A DNA stretch of 64,000 nt. It comes from Vibrio splendidus. Lineage in GTDB: Bacteria; Pseudomonadota; Gammaproteobacteria; Enterobacterales; Vibrionaceae. Every line of letters starts with the position of its first letter. The stretch's first letter is position 1. Below the pieces are notes generated by a model. It was not told the origin of the DNA. It did not search any database and was given only the letters and a program-made list of their open reading frames with translations. This document shows, in pieces, positions 31,109 through 39,166 of this stretch. A program made the translations under genes and the position numbers. The stretch covers positions 310,001 to 374,000 of the forward strand of contig NZ_AP025509.1 in the NCBI RefSeq assembly GCF_024347615.1, given 5' to 3'.

Positions 31109-32857
31109 ATGGATGCACATCGTTCTACCTACACTGAATCAGCATTACGTGACGCAACAGTCGTCATGGCACCGGAAAGGCTAGGTGCGATGCACCAAAC
31201 ACGTATCAGCTTTGTAAGAACTCTGATTCGTAAAATGGCGCAGCAAGAGTGGAAAGTGACGAAACATGAATGGCAATTAGACGCTCAGGGTTTTGGTCAT
31301 GTTATCTATAAGCTAGCGACGCCAAACCATGTTTATCATTTGGTTGTTTTTTGCGATGAAATTGCAGATGACGAACGAAATGACCGTGTAATAGCTGAAA
31401 AGTGGGACGTAACGTTTGCGCTTGTTCTTGGTGATGTTGATGTCACCCTACTTGAAAGACTTCGCGCGAATGTACCGCTTCAAGAAGCTGGCCGTAATCC
31501 TAACAATGTGCTTGTTTTAGCGCGTGCAAACAAAAGTGTACGTGTGTTTGAACATATCGTTAGTCACTTGGCTAAAGGTGTTCAACCAACGCCCAAAGAA
31601 CTGGCTGAAGTAGGCTACATCCTGCGAACCACTGCCGTTTATGGTAATGGCAAATTTGGCATCGCTGACTTTAAAATCTTAGAGAAAAATGAAGATTTCA
31701 ATCAGTCGTTTAGCGCTCAAATGTGTGCGGTGTATATGCTGCGTGAGTTCAGCCTAGATTGGGTTCATTACCTAGCAGAGCAACAAGGCGGCGAACAAGC
31801 GATTTCTTTACATCGTGGATTACAACGCTACCTAGGCGTTGGTAATGCGACAGGTTTAGGCATGGCGCCATACCTGATTAACCACCCAAGTATTGTTGAC
31901 CAGTGGATGACAACCCGTGAGCATGCATTAGCTGAAGTGTTAGCGAGTCAGACTGATACGGCGTTGATCGAGCCACTACGTACACTAGTTAAAAAAGCGA
32001 TTTGTCATTTAGAACAAGTCGTTACCATCAATGAAACACAGCAAGAGCTCAACAAAGCCGCTGTTGATGATTTGAAAGAAACAGAGCAATCGCTAGAAAC
32101 GTCTGTCAGCCAGTGTGATACATGGGCGCAGTTAGTCGAGCAATCTAAGCAAATGAGTATGGAAGCCCAAGAAATCCTTATCTCATGCTTGATGGAATTG
32201 TACCCAGAATTAGTGGACGCCCATCAAGAGCAAATGAATTGCAGCGAAACACTGTCGCTTCCTAGCGGCAAAAAGATTCAAGACCTTCTTGTTGTATTAG
32301 AAGAAAAGTACCGTTGGGCGATCACGACCGACTTTACTAAAGCAGAAAACAACTACTGGTTCTGGTATCGCTCTCAAGACAAAGAAGAGCCAAGGCTCGG
32401 AGTTCGAGGCGAAGAGTTGGGTGAAGAGCGTGAATTGCCGTTGGATATCGGCCGTCAAGCTTATCGTTTGTACCATGCTTTATTGCAATTCGCGCCTGAG
32501 CTTTCATTGGCTGAATTCCTAGTTAAACAGCCACAACACCGTGCAATTGCACGCCGTGTATGGACGCTAGGCAACAAAGCAATGGGTGACATTCAAATGA
32601 ATGTGCTTCACCAAGATTCGCCGCCAATGCACTTACTGCGTTGTAAGCTTGCGATGTTTGGTGCAACTAAGTTTGATCCTCGCTCAGATCGCTGGGTACG
32701 AGTGACGTTTTTCCAAGGAGCGCCATTGCTTGATGAAATTCATCAGGACGAATGGGTGTTCCCAATATTACCAAGTGAAGCTGAACTGTCTGGTTCGCAA
32801 AATGTTTCAATTCACAGCACAACGGCGAAAGGCCAACATGGAGGTAAATCGTTATGA
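31109..32857 (+). CDS. Uncharacterised 582-residue protein of the BCCT catabolic cluster
   Basis: I do not recognise this family. No signal peptide or membrane segment is seen, so it should be cytoplasmic. Regions worth noting: APERLGAMHQTRISFVRTLIR near the N-terminus, a core with VYHLVVFCDEIADDERNDRV, a Gln/Glu-rich helical stretch (about 310-380) that may form a coiled coil, and a C-terminal region with RQAYRLYHALLQFAPELS. ATG 31109 has a strong Shine-Dalgarno AAGGTGG; the frame is open from TTG 31037, but that start is poor. Its stop overlaps the start of the next gene (ATGA), so the two are coupled and probably act together. Confidence 0.75.
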   Translation: MDAHRSTYTESALRDATVVMAPERLGAMHQTRISFVRTLIRKMAQQEWKVTKHEWQLDAQGFGHVIYKLATPNHVYHLVVFCDEIADDERNDRVIAEKWDVTFALVLGDVDVTLLERLRANVPLQEAGRNPNNVLVLARANKSVRVFEHIVSHLAKGVQPTPKELAEVGYILRTTAVYGNGKFGIADFKILEKNEDFNQSFSAQMCAVYMLREFSLDWVHYLAEQQGGEQAISLHRGLQRYLGVGNATGLGMAPYLINHPSIVDQWMTTREHALAEVLASQTDTALIEPLRTLVKKAICHLEQVVTINETQQELNKAAVDDLKETEQSLETSVSQCDTWAQLVEQSKQMSMEAQEILISCLMELYPELVDAHQEQMNCSETLSLPSGKKIQDLLVVLEEKYRWAITTDFTKAENNYWFWYRSQDKEEPRLGVRGEELGEERELPLDIGRQAYRLYHALLQFAPELSLAEFLVKQPQHRAIARRVWTLGNKAMGDIQMNVLHQDSPPMHLLRCKLAMFGATKFDPRSDRWVRVTFFQGAPLLDEIHQDEWVFPILPSEAELSGSQNVSIHSTTAKGQHGGKSL

Positions 32858-33591
32858 TCGTTTCTCACAATGAACTGGTAGCGGCCGTCAATAAAGCCTT
32901 TCTGGGGATGCGTCGTACATGTGGTGAAGCTGATGTGATAGCGAACATGGTGGCAGATTTACAAATGGTCGGTTTGGATGGTGTTCGTCATTTTAACAGT
33001 GCGAGCAACTTCATCGGGCTAGAGGACGACCGCCCTGTCGATATTCAAGTGCGCAGTGATAATACGGTTGAAGTCGACCTGCACAAGGCGAGTTTGGCGT
33101 GTCATCTTCCTGTGATTATGGACTATTCGATTGAAAAAATGGTTGGTAAGAAGACGCTGGAAATTGAGCTAAATAATTGCCACAACCGTTGGTTGGCGTA
33201 TAGCGAGCTTGTAAAACTGGCTGCGAAAGGTATCGCGTGCATGGCACGTTGGGATAACGGCTCTAACCCTAAGAGCACTTTGTATGTGCTTAATCGTGGT
33301 TGCGTTGCACCAGAACTGTTTTTATCAGATTTGCCACTGGCATCGGTCGAACATATCCACAATATGACCATCGAACTTTCCGTCCAGGATTTCGATATCG
33401 AACGTTTGTCAGATGGCTACCAAACACACATTGAATCGGAAGCGCTTTTTAAAACTCAAGAGAAAGCATGGAACGATGGCATTGAGGTGGATGATGGAGA
33501 GTGGGCGGCACTGAAAGAGACCGCTACCGCAATCCTAGTTCAGAACAGCGAACGCTCGACTCAAGGTGCCGGTGAACTGACGGCTTCGTAG
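32854..33591 (+). CDS. DUF3726-like uncharacterised protein
   Basis: 245 residues, cytoplasmic by appearance. From the pattern MIVSHNELVAAVNKAFLGMR and DLQMVGLDGVRHF I assign it, by memory and with moderate confidence, to DUF3726, which has no known function. The N-terminal part resembles the start of malate/lactate-dehydrogenase-like (LdhD/YlbC type) proteins in rhythm, but no cofactor motif can be pointed to. It overlaps the preceding gene by four bases. It is the last gene of the catabolic cluster; a good terminator follows at 33681. Confidence 0.7.
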   Translation: MIVSHNELVAAVNKAFLGMRRTCGEADVIANMVADLQMVGLDGVRHFNSASNFIGLEDDRPVDIQVRSDNTVEVDLHKASLACHLPVIMDYSIEKMVGKKTLEIELNNCHNRWLAYSELVKLAAKGIACMARWDNGSNPKSTLYVLNRGCVAPELFLSDLPLASVEHIHNMTIELSVQDFDIERLSDGYQTHIESEALFKTQEKAWNDGIEVDDGEWAALKETATAILVQNSERSTQGAGELTAS

Positions 33592-33680
33592 TCGCTAGAT
33601 TTATTAGGTTCATTAGAACTAACAGGTTCGATAGATTAACGGCAAATAAGCGAGTTAGTTTATCAACACAGATAAAACCA

Positions 33681-33718
33681 AAGAGCTTAACGTATCCTCA
33701 CCTCGTTAAGCTCTTTTT
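33681..33718 (+). terminator. Rho-independent terminator closing the catabolic cluster
   Basis: 12-bp perfect stem AAGAGCTTAACG/CGTTAAGCTCTT, 11-base loop, then a T-run. It lies 90 bases after the DUF3726-like gene. The rest of the 385-base gap up to 33977 is AT-rich; a short GGTGCC/GGCGCC hairpin with a T-run at 33912-33933 stands just before the next gene and could act as an attenuator. Confidence 0.88.
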
Positions 33719-33976
33719 ATTTGCCTCACGCTTTGGATTTGCTTTACCTCATTCATTTACTCTCTCGCTGGATCAACCTCTTCTAAACTGACTGTTTTGA
33801 CACACGCTGTTACCCATTGAGAGGTAATTGAACATTTAAACGAAGCACCTTCACATTCATGTTAAACAAACGGTTTCATTTACAAGCTACTATGCGTATC
33901 TTGCTCATAAGGGTGCCAAAGGGCGCCATTTTTATTCGTACCAATGACTTTAGAATCAGATAAAAAGGAATGAAGC

Positions 33977-35269
33977 GTGCAAGCTAACTTTATTGATGGA
34001 ACCACCCTGTATCGTCAGCACTCTTTCGAGTTGCCACTTGATTATCAAGCCAAAGATGGACAACAGATCCAAGTCTTCGCACGTGAGCTGGTTGATCTCG
34101 CTAAAGATGCGCAAGAGCTGCCGTGGCTGATCTACTTTCAGGGCGGCCCAGGTTTTCCTTCTCCACGTGTTAGCGGGCAATCGGGTTGGCTAAAGCGTGC
34201 ATTACAAAGCTATCGTGTTCTGCTTCTGGACCAACGTGGTACAGGCAACAGCACGGTTATCAGTCATGAAACGTTGGCGCCCCTTTGTCCAGAACAACAA
34301 GTCGAGTACTTAACGCATTTCAGAGCCGACAATATCGTTCGTGACGCTGAAGCGATTCGTGAGCAGTTTGGTGTTAAACAATGGTCTACGATTGGCCAAA
34401 GCTTTGGTGGCTTCTGTACACTGAGCTATTTGTCACTGTTCCCACAAAGTCTACAGCGCTGTTATGTAACGGGTGGTATTCCGTCTATTGAGCGTGAAGC
34501 TGATGATGTTTATCGTGCGACTTACAAGCGTGTAGAAGACAAAAACAGAGCTTTCTTTGCTCAGTTCCCTCAAGCACAAGCTATGTGTCGCGAGATCTCT
34601 GATTACCTGCTTAACAATGATGTGAGACTGCCAAACGGTCAGGCGTTTACAGTTGAACAGTTCCAGTTGATCGGCATTAATCTTGGTGGCGGCGAAGCAA
34701 ACCTTCCAATGTATTTCACACTGGAAAGTGCCTTTGTTGAAGTGAACGGTAACAAGCAGCTGAGCTATAGCTTCCTAAATCAAATGCAGCAAGAGCAGGG
34801 CTACCTAACGAACCCAATCTACGCGATTTTGCATGAATCGATTTACTGCCAAGGCACTGCGTCTAATTGGTCTGCACATCGAGTTCGTGAACAGTACTCA
34901 CACTTTAACTACCAAACGGGTAGTGAATTCTGGTTTACCGGAGAAATGGTGTACCCATGGATGTTCGACCAACTAGAAACGCTGAAGCCATTACGTGAAG
35001 CGGCAAACATGTTGGCTGAGAAATCAGATTGGGGTTCTTTGTACAATGCAGAGCAACTGAGCAAGAATACGGTTCCGATGGCATGTGCGGTTTATGCGGA
35101 TGATATGTATGTAGAGCTGGATTACAGCCGTGAAACACTTGCGAACATTCCAAACTCAAAAGCGTGGATCACTAACGAGTACGAACACAATGGCTTGAGA
35201 GTGGATGGCGAAAGAATTGTAGATAAATTGGTGACGATGGTTGAAGCGTTAGAAAACCTGCCAAAATAA
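33977..35269 (+). CDS. Proline-iminopeptidase-like alpha/beta hydrolase (S33)
   Basis: 430 residues. Oxyanion motif GGPGFPSPR, DQRGTGNS typical of prolyl aminopeptidases, nucleophile Ser142 in GQSFGGFC, and catalytic His404 in EYEHNGLR; the acid is probably the Asp in YADDMYVEL. These enzymes release N-terminal proline from peptides. GTG 33977 is the start, with AAAAGGA upstream; an ATG at 33970 is out of frame. It sits after the terminator of the catabolic cluster and has its own terminator, so it is probably a separate unit, although a link through proline-type compounds is possible. Confidence 0.88.
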   Translation: MQANFIDGTTLYRQHSFELPLDYQAKDGQQIQVFARELVDLAKDAQELPWLIYFQGGPGFPSPRVSGQSGWLKRALQSYRVLLLDQRGTGNSTVISHETLAPLCPEQQVEYLTHFRADNIVRDAEAIREQFGVKQWSTIGQSFGGFCTLSYLSLFPQSLQRCYVTGGIPSIEREADDVYRATYKRVEDKNRAFFAQFPQAQAMCREISDYLLNNDVRLPNGQAFTVEQFQLIGINLGGGEANLPMYFTLESAFVEVNGNKQLSYSFLNQMQQEQGYLTNPIYAILHESIYCQGTASNWSAHRVREQYSHFNYQTGSEFWFTGEMVYPWMFDQLETLKPLREAANMLAEKSDWGSLYNAEQLSKNTVPMACAVYADDMYVELDYSRETLANIPNSKAWITNEYEHNGLRVDGERIVDKLVTMVEALENLPK

Positions 35270-35328
35270 TTAGACGGTTTACGTTAGAAGCTGTCTACGT
35301 TAGAAATCAGATACGCTAGAAACAAGAA

Positions 35329-35356
35329 AACGCTGCATCCGTGCAGCGTTTTTTTT
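35329..35356 (+). terminator. Rho-independent terminator after the iminopeptidase gene
   Basis: Stem AACGCTGC/GCAGCGTT with loop ATCCGT, followed by a run of eight T's. The same AACGCTGC stem is reused in the terminator at 35850-35876 on the other strand. Confidence 0.93.
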
Positions 35357-35454
35357 ATGCCATCGAACTCTGTTTTACTTGGTATCTAGTTGATCACTAG
35401 ATACCGAGTAAAACGATAGAGTTTAAGAACCGGGAGGGATAGTTCCTAAATTCA

Positions 35455-35637
35455 TTAAGGTTGGATGACGATATCTTGATTTTCAGTGGTCGATAAGCTG
35501 GCGCGGTTCTGTTCGATAAGTTGAGCCGCATAAGAGGGAGTCACAGCTTGAATTTCGCCTTTTGAACGAATGGTTAGTGCTTCCCACGCATGATCACGGT
35601 ATTTGCCTGTTTGTGTATATTCAATAAGTACTCTCAT
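35455..35637 (-). CDS. Small hypothetical protein, 60 residues
   Basis: Begins MRVLIEYTQTGKYRDHAWEA; mixed alpha/beta character with no signal or membrane segment. ATG 35637 has GGAAGAATC before it, an acceptable ribosome site. Its upstream region carries the four 19-bp tandem repeats (35771-35846). The family is not recognised. Composition looks like genuine coding sequence. Confidence 0.6.
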   Translation of the reverse strand: MRVLIEYTQTGKYRDHAWEALTIRSKGEIQAVTPSYAAQLIEQNRASLSTTENQDIVIQP

Positions 35638-35770
35638 GATTCTTCCATCCGATGTGTGGTTAACGTGCTACTAACATTAGCGCCATTGTTGAGGTTGCAC
35701 ACCTGTTAAAAATGGAACATAAGATTAACCAAATGAGAATGCGTGTAACTTGAAAAACAGGCCTAACTGC

Positions 35771-35846
35771 ACTTATCTTACTTAACCGTACTTATCGTAA
35801 CTAACGACGTTTATCGTAACCAACCGTCCTTATCGTAAATAGCGTC
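35771..35846. repeat. Four 19-bp imperfect tandem repeats
   Basis: Exactly 19-base period, units at 35771, 35790, 35809 and 35828, approximate consensus ACTTATCGTAACTAACGTC. The core TTATCGTAA is exact in units 2-4; unit 1 has TTATCTTAC. It lies upstream of the minus-strand gene at 35455-35637. Confidence 0.8.
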
Positions 35847-35849
35847 CAT

Positions 35850-35876
35850 AAAAAAACGCTGCACAATGGCAGCGTT
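35850..35876 (-). terminator. Rho-independent terminator of the 75-residue gene
   Basis: On the minus strand: AACGCTGC, loop CATTGT, GCAGCGTT and a run of T's. It lies 26 bases past the stop of the gene at 35902-36129. Confidence 0.9.
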
Positions 35877-35901
35877 AAAGTTGAGATAGGTTGAAGGTTG
35901 T

Positions 35902-36129
35902 TTAGCTGTTTTCTAAGCCAACAATCTTGCGTGCAGACATCACTGCACTATCCAAGTCGGTCAATCTACCAGCACTTGCTGGACCAAGAACTGATGAATA
36001 TAAAGCCAACTGCTTCTCAAATGATAAATCTAATTGGTTATATAGATTTTGGCGGATTTGAGCGTGTTGCTGTGGCTTTGCGCTCGACAGGCCTTCCAAC
36101 GTATCGTAGATGAGTGTAGTTGTATCCAT
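35902..36129 (-). CDS. Small hypothetical protein, 75 residues
   Basis: Predicted helical and soluble, for example KPQQHAQIRQNLYNQLDLSF and LDSAVMSARKIVGLENS. ATG 36129 has AAGGA at ideal spacing, and a terminator follows directly, so it is a single-gene unit. No function recognised. A plus-strand open frame across the same bases is a shadow. Confidence 0.7.
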   Translation of the reverse strand: MDTTTLIYDTLEGLSSAKPQQHAQIRQNLYNQLDLSFEKQLALYSSVLGPASAGRLTDLDSAVMSARKIVGLENS

Positions 36130-36286
36130 AACTGTCCTTAGTACATCTTTAGAAAATTTTGCATATTATGCACTTGGTGTCATCTTTGTTCTGCGAGATT
36201 GATCGCATTATGTGCAGCTCTGCTTAATTGTGTAATCAGTTAGTTACAATTGTGTTGTACGGCAAAGTGTCGAAAACTCGGGTTAT

Positions 36287-36320
36287 GGTAAAAAGAAAAG
36301 GAGACGCACTGGTCTCCTTT
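36287..36320 (-). terminator. Rho-independent terminator of the cbb3 oxidase operon
   Basis: Minus strand: stem AAAGGAGAC/GTCTCCTTT, 6-base loop, followed by TTCTTTTT. It lies about 80 bases after the ccoP stop. Between it and 36130, about 160 bases, nothing else was seen. Confidence 0.88.
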
Positions 36321-36398
36321 GGGTTTATTAATCAATATTAAAACTTACTCATTACTCATTACTTGCTACTTGCTGAGCTAATCAAATACGTCGAGAAC

Positions 36399-38555
36399 CT
36401 AGCGAATGTTAATGTTCTTATCTCGATTTTCGTACATTTCAGGTGTGGTGTGTAATCCTCCAGCGTAACCTGCTGCTTCAAGTGTCTCTCTTACCTCTCG
36501 TACGTGCTCCGCCGTGACGGGTTCCTCTCTATCTCCAAGGTGCAATCGCACAAAGGTGATCAACTCAGCCAACCTTTGATCCGACAGCACATCTTCAAAG
36601 CTTGCCATTGGCATGAAGTTTCTGTCTTTGTCGAGATAGGTGGGTTGTAGACCGCGCACAGTCACCGCGATGGTGTTGAATGGATCGCTGTGCATGATAA
36701 TGCCGTTATTCAACAGCGTAGGGGCGATAGGGTCGCGACCTTTACCATCGTCACCATGACACGCTCCACACGTTTGGCGATACGTGGTGTAAATATCAGT
36801 CGCGTAAGAGTCTTCATCAAACCCTTTAGGTTGCAACTGAACTGCATCACTGGCAATGGTGTTGTTGATGTCACCACTGAGTAAGTAATAGGACATCGAC
36901 TCTATATCTTCACGTGTCATTAAACTTAGGCTGTTTTTTACTACGTCTGCCATGCCCGCAAACGCAGTCCCTTTGTCTGAGTGACCTGTGTGTAAGAAAT
37001 CGGTGAGCGTTGCTTCATCCCAACCATCGACATACAGTTCGTTGGCCGTGATATCGGGCGCATTCCAACCGTCAATCAAGTTACCTTGGAAAATACGTTC
37101 AGGTATCAGAGCTTGGGCAATGTTTCGTGGTGTATGGCACTCCGAACAATGACCAAGTCCTGCGACCCAATATTTGCCTTGTTGCCATTTCTCAACGTTT
37201 TCGACTTCCGATTTAAGCTCTTCAGGCACTTGGTAGTCAATCGGGTCGGTATCCATGAACACAATGTTCCAGCCGAGCAGACCTAGACGTATGTTCGATG
37301 GAAACATCATGCTGTTGTCGTCATTGCGTCGTGGTACGGCGGTGATGGACTGCATGTATTCCCACAAATCGACCATGTCTTGGTCGGTGAGGTATTGATA
37401 AGAAGTGTAAGGCATTGCAGGGTACAGGTAACCATTCTTACCTTTACCTGCAACTAACGCGGCTCGGAAGTCATCAAAGTCATAAGTCCCAATCCCTTCG
37501 GTGGTATGTGGAGTTATGTTGGTTGAATACACGGTGCCGAAAGGAGTAACAAACGGTAGGCCGCCAGCAAAGGGTTCACCACCTTCGGCACTATGACAAG
37601 CTACACAGTCACCGGCATACGCTAGGTATTCACCACGTTCAACAGACTGAGCTTCTAGGTTCGCGAGTCTTTGTTGCTGCTCTGAGCCCGCATGTCTAAT
37701 GTAAGCACCCAGTGCAAGTATTTCGTTCTCGGTGAGCTGCTCATCAAACGCAGGCATTAGGTTGTTCAAGCCTTTGTTGATAGTGTGCTGAATCTCTTCA
37801 ATACTGCCGCCGTGCAACCAAATATCGTCTGAGAGATCAGGCACGCCAATCTCTGGGTTCGCAACAGAACCATCAGCGTGACAAGACGAGCAGTATTTTA
37901 CAAACAGCTCTTTGCCGACTTTAACTTTTACTTCTGGAACATCGGTATGGCGTTGATTGAGGGAAGCTAAGTAGTAAGAAACCTTAGCCACTTCATCGGG
38001 GCGCATGATTTCGCTCCAACCTGGCATTGCACCGTTCCGACCTTTGGCGATCGAATGAATAACAGCTTCATCACTGCCACCGTACAGCCACTCTTGGTCT
38101 ATCAGGTTAGGAAAGTGCTTTTGTCCCTGAGCATTATCTCGGTGACAAGCAGCGCAGTGAGTTTGGAACAGAATCCTACCGCTATTCACGATCTCTGGGA
38201 CTGCAGCTAATCCCTCTAACGTAGTTTCGCTGGTTTGTGCAAATTGTTCATTGAGAGTGGTGGATGGTGAACTGAGCTTATCATCGCTTTGTTCCCAATC
38301 GACTAATCCTTCCCATTCGCCAAGCCCGGGGTAGAGCACCAAATAACCAGCAGACAAAAGAAATGCGACCGCATAGCTTACAAATAACAGTTTAGGTGGA
38401 GGCGCATCTTTCTCTTCAATACCATCAAAGGTGCCAATGGTGTGGTCATGATCGGCCTTGTGATTGCTACGCCAGTATTTAACGACAACAGACACCATCA
38501 GAATAAAGAATATTAAGGTTAAGAGTACCGCCCATAGATTCCAGAATGTGCTCAT
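36399..38555 (-). CDS. ccoP: CcoP-type diheme subunit fused to a triheme dehydrogenase-type cytochrome c
   Basis: 718 residues, more than twice the normal CcoP length. N-terminal membrane anchors (about 1-30 and 58-78) are followed by two CcoP-like heme domains: CAACH at 134-138 and CSSCH at 222-226. From about residue 305 the chain continues as a second module with three more heme sites, CVACH (317), CSECH (470) and CGACH (596), with GDCVACHSAEGGEPFAGGLPF resembling the membrane-bound triheme cytochrome subunit of alcohol or gluconate dehydrogenases. The reading frame is unbroken across the junction. Periplasmic domains pass electrons to the oxidase. It overlaps ccoO by four bases and ends the operon. 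Confidence 0.88.
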   Translation of the reverse strand: MSTFWNLWAVLLTLIFFILMVSVVVKYWRSNHKADHDHTIGTFDGIEEKDAPPPKLLFVSYAVAFLLSAGYLVLYPGLGEWEGLVDWEQSDDKLSSPSTTLNEQFAQTSETTLEGLAAVPEIVNSGRILFQTHCAACHRDNAQGQKHFPNLIDQEWLYGGSDEAVIHSIAKGRNGAMPGWSEIMRPDEVAKVSYYLASLNQRHTDVPEVKVKVGKELFVKYCSSCHADGSVANPEIGVPDLSDDIWLHGGSIEEIQHTINKGLNNLMPAFDEQLTENEILALGAYIRHAGSEQQQRLANLEAQSVERGEYLAYAGDCVACHSAEGGEPFAGGLPFVTPFGTVYSTNITPHTTEGIGTYDFDDFRAALVAGKGKNGYLYPAMPYTSYQYLTDQDMVDLWEYMQSITAVPRRNDDNSMMFPSNIRLGLLGWNIVFMDTDPIDYQVPEELKSEVENVEKWQQGKYWVAGLGHCSECHTPRNIAQALIPERIFQGNLIDGWNAPDITANELYVDGWDEATLTDFLHTGHSDKGTAFAGMADVVKNSLSLMTREDIESMSYYLLSGDINNTIASDAVQLQPKGFDEDSYATDIYTTYRQTCGACHGDDGKGRDPIAPTLLNNGIIMHSDPFNTIAVTVRGLQPTYLDKDRNFMPMASFEDVLSDQRLAELITFVRLHLGDREEPVTAEHVREVRETLEAAGYAGGLHTTPEMYENRDKNINIR

Positions 38556-39166
38556 TGTGATACCTCCTGTGACGTATCTTTACCCAGGCTTTGTAAATAG
38601 CGAATCAGCGCTTCACCTTTGGTTTTGCCTCTTACTTGCAATCGGGCGTCACCAATTTCTTGATCGGTATAAGGCACACCTAAGGTACGTAAAACTTCCA
38701 TTTTTGCGCTGATATCATCGCCAGTCAGAGTCTGCTCAAACAGCCACGGGTAAGAGGGCATTATCGATGTAGGAACGACTTTTCTAGGATCAGTTAGGTG
38801 AATAACATGCCACTGGTCAGAATACTTTCTACCTAAGTTAGTGAGGTCAGGACCAGTACGTTTAGAGCCCCACAAGTTAGGAAATTCGTAAATATCGTCT
38901 GCCTCTTTGTTCGGGCGACCATTACGTTTCACTTCTGGCTCAAGAGGGCGAACCATTTGGGTGTGACACACATGGCAGCCTTCACTGATGTAGATGTCTC
39001 GCCCTGCCAACTCAATAGGTGTGAGTGGCATTGCTAAACTGCCTTTGGCAATATCGTCTCCGCGGACAATGCTTGGCACTACCCAGACCAACAAAGAGAA
39101 GGAGGCAACGACAACGGTGGTCAAAATTAAAATGACGATTGAATGTGTAAAGTCTTTACTCATCAT
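38552..39166 (-). CDS. ccoO: cbb3-type cytochrome c oxidase subunit II, monoheme CcoO
   Basis: 204 residues. One N-terminal membrane helix (about 9-34), then a periplasmic cytochrome domain with heme site GCHVCHTQMVRPL (Cys64, Cys67, His68). KRTGPDLTNLGRKYSDQWH and the downstream Met in PSYPWL (SIMPSYPW) are typical of CcoO. It starts directly after the ccoN stop and overlaps ccoP at its end, so translation is coupled. Confidence 0.93.
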   Translation of the reverse strand: MMSKDFTHSIVILILTTVVVASFSLLVWVVPSIVRGDDIAKGSLAMPLTPIELAGRDIYISEGCHVCHTQMVRPLEPEVKRNGRPNKEADDIYEFPNLWGSKRTGPDLTNLGRKYSDQWHVIHLTDPRKVVPTSIMPSYPWLFEQTLTGDDISAKMEVLRTLGVPYTDQEIGDARLQVRGKTKGEALIRYLQSLGKDTSQEVSQ

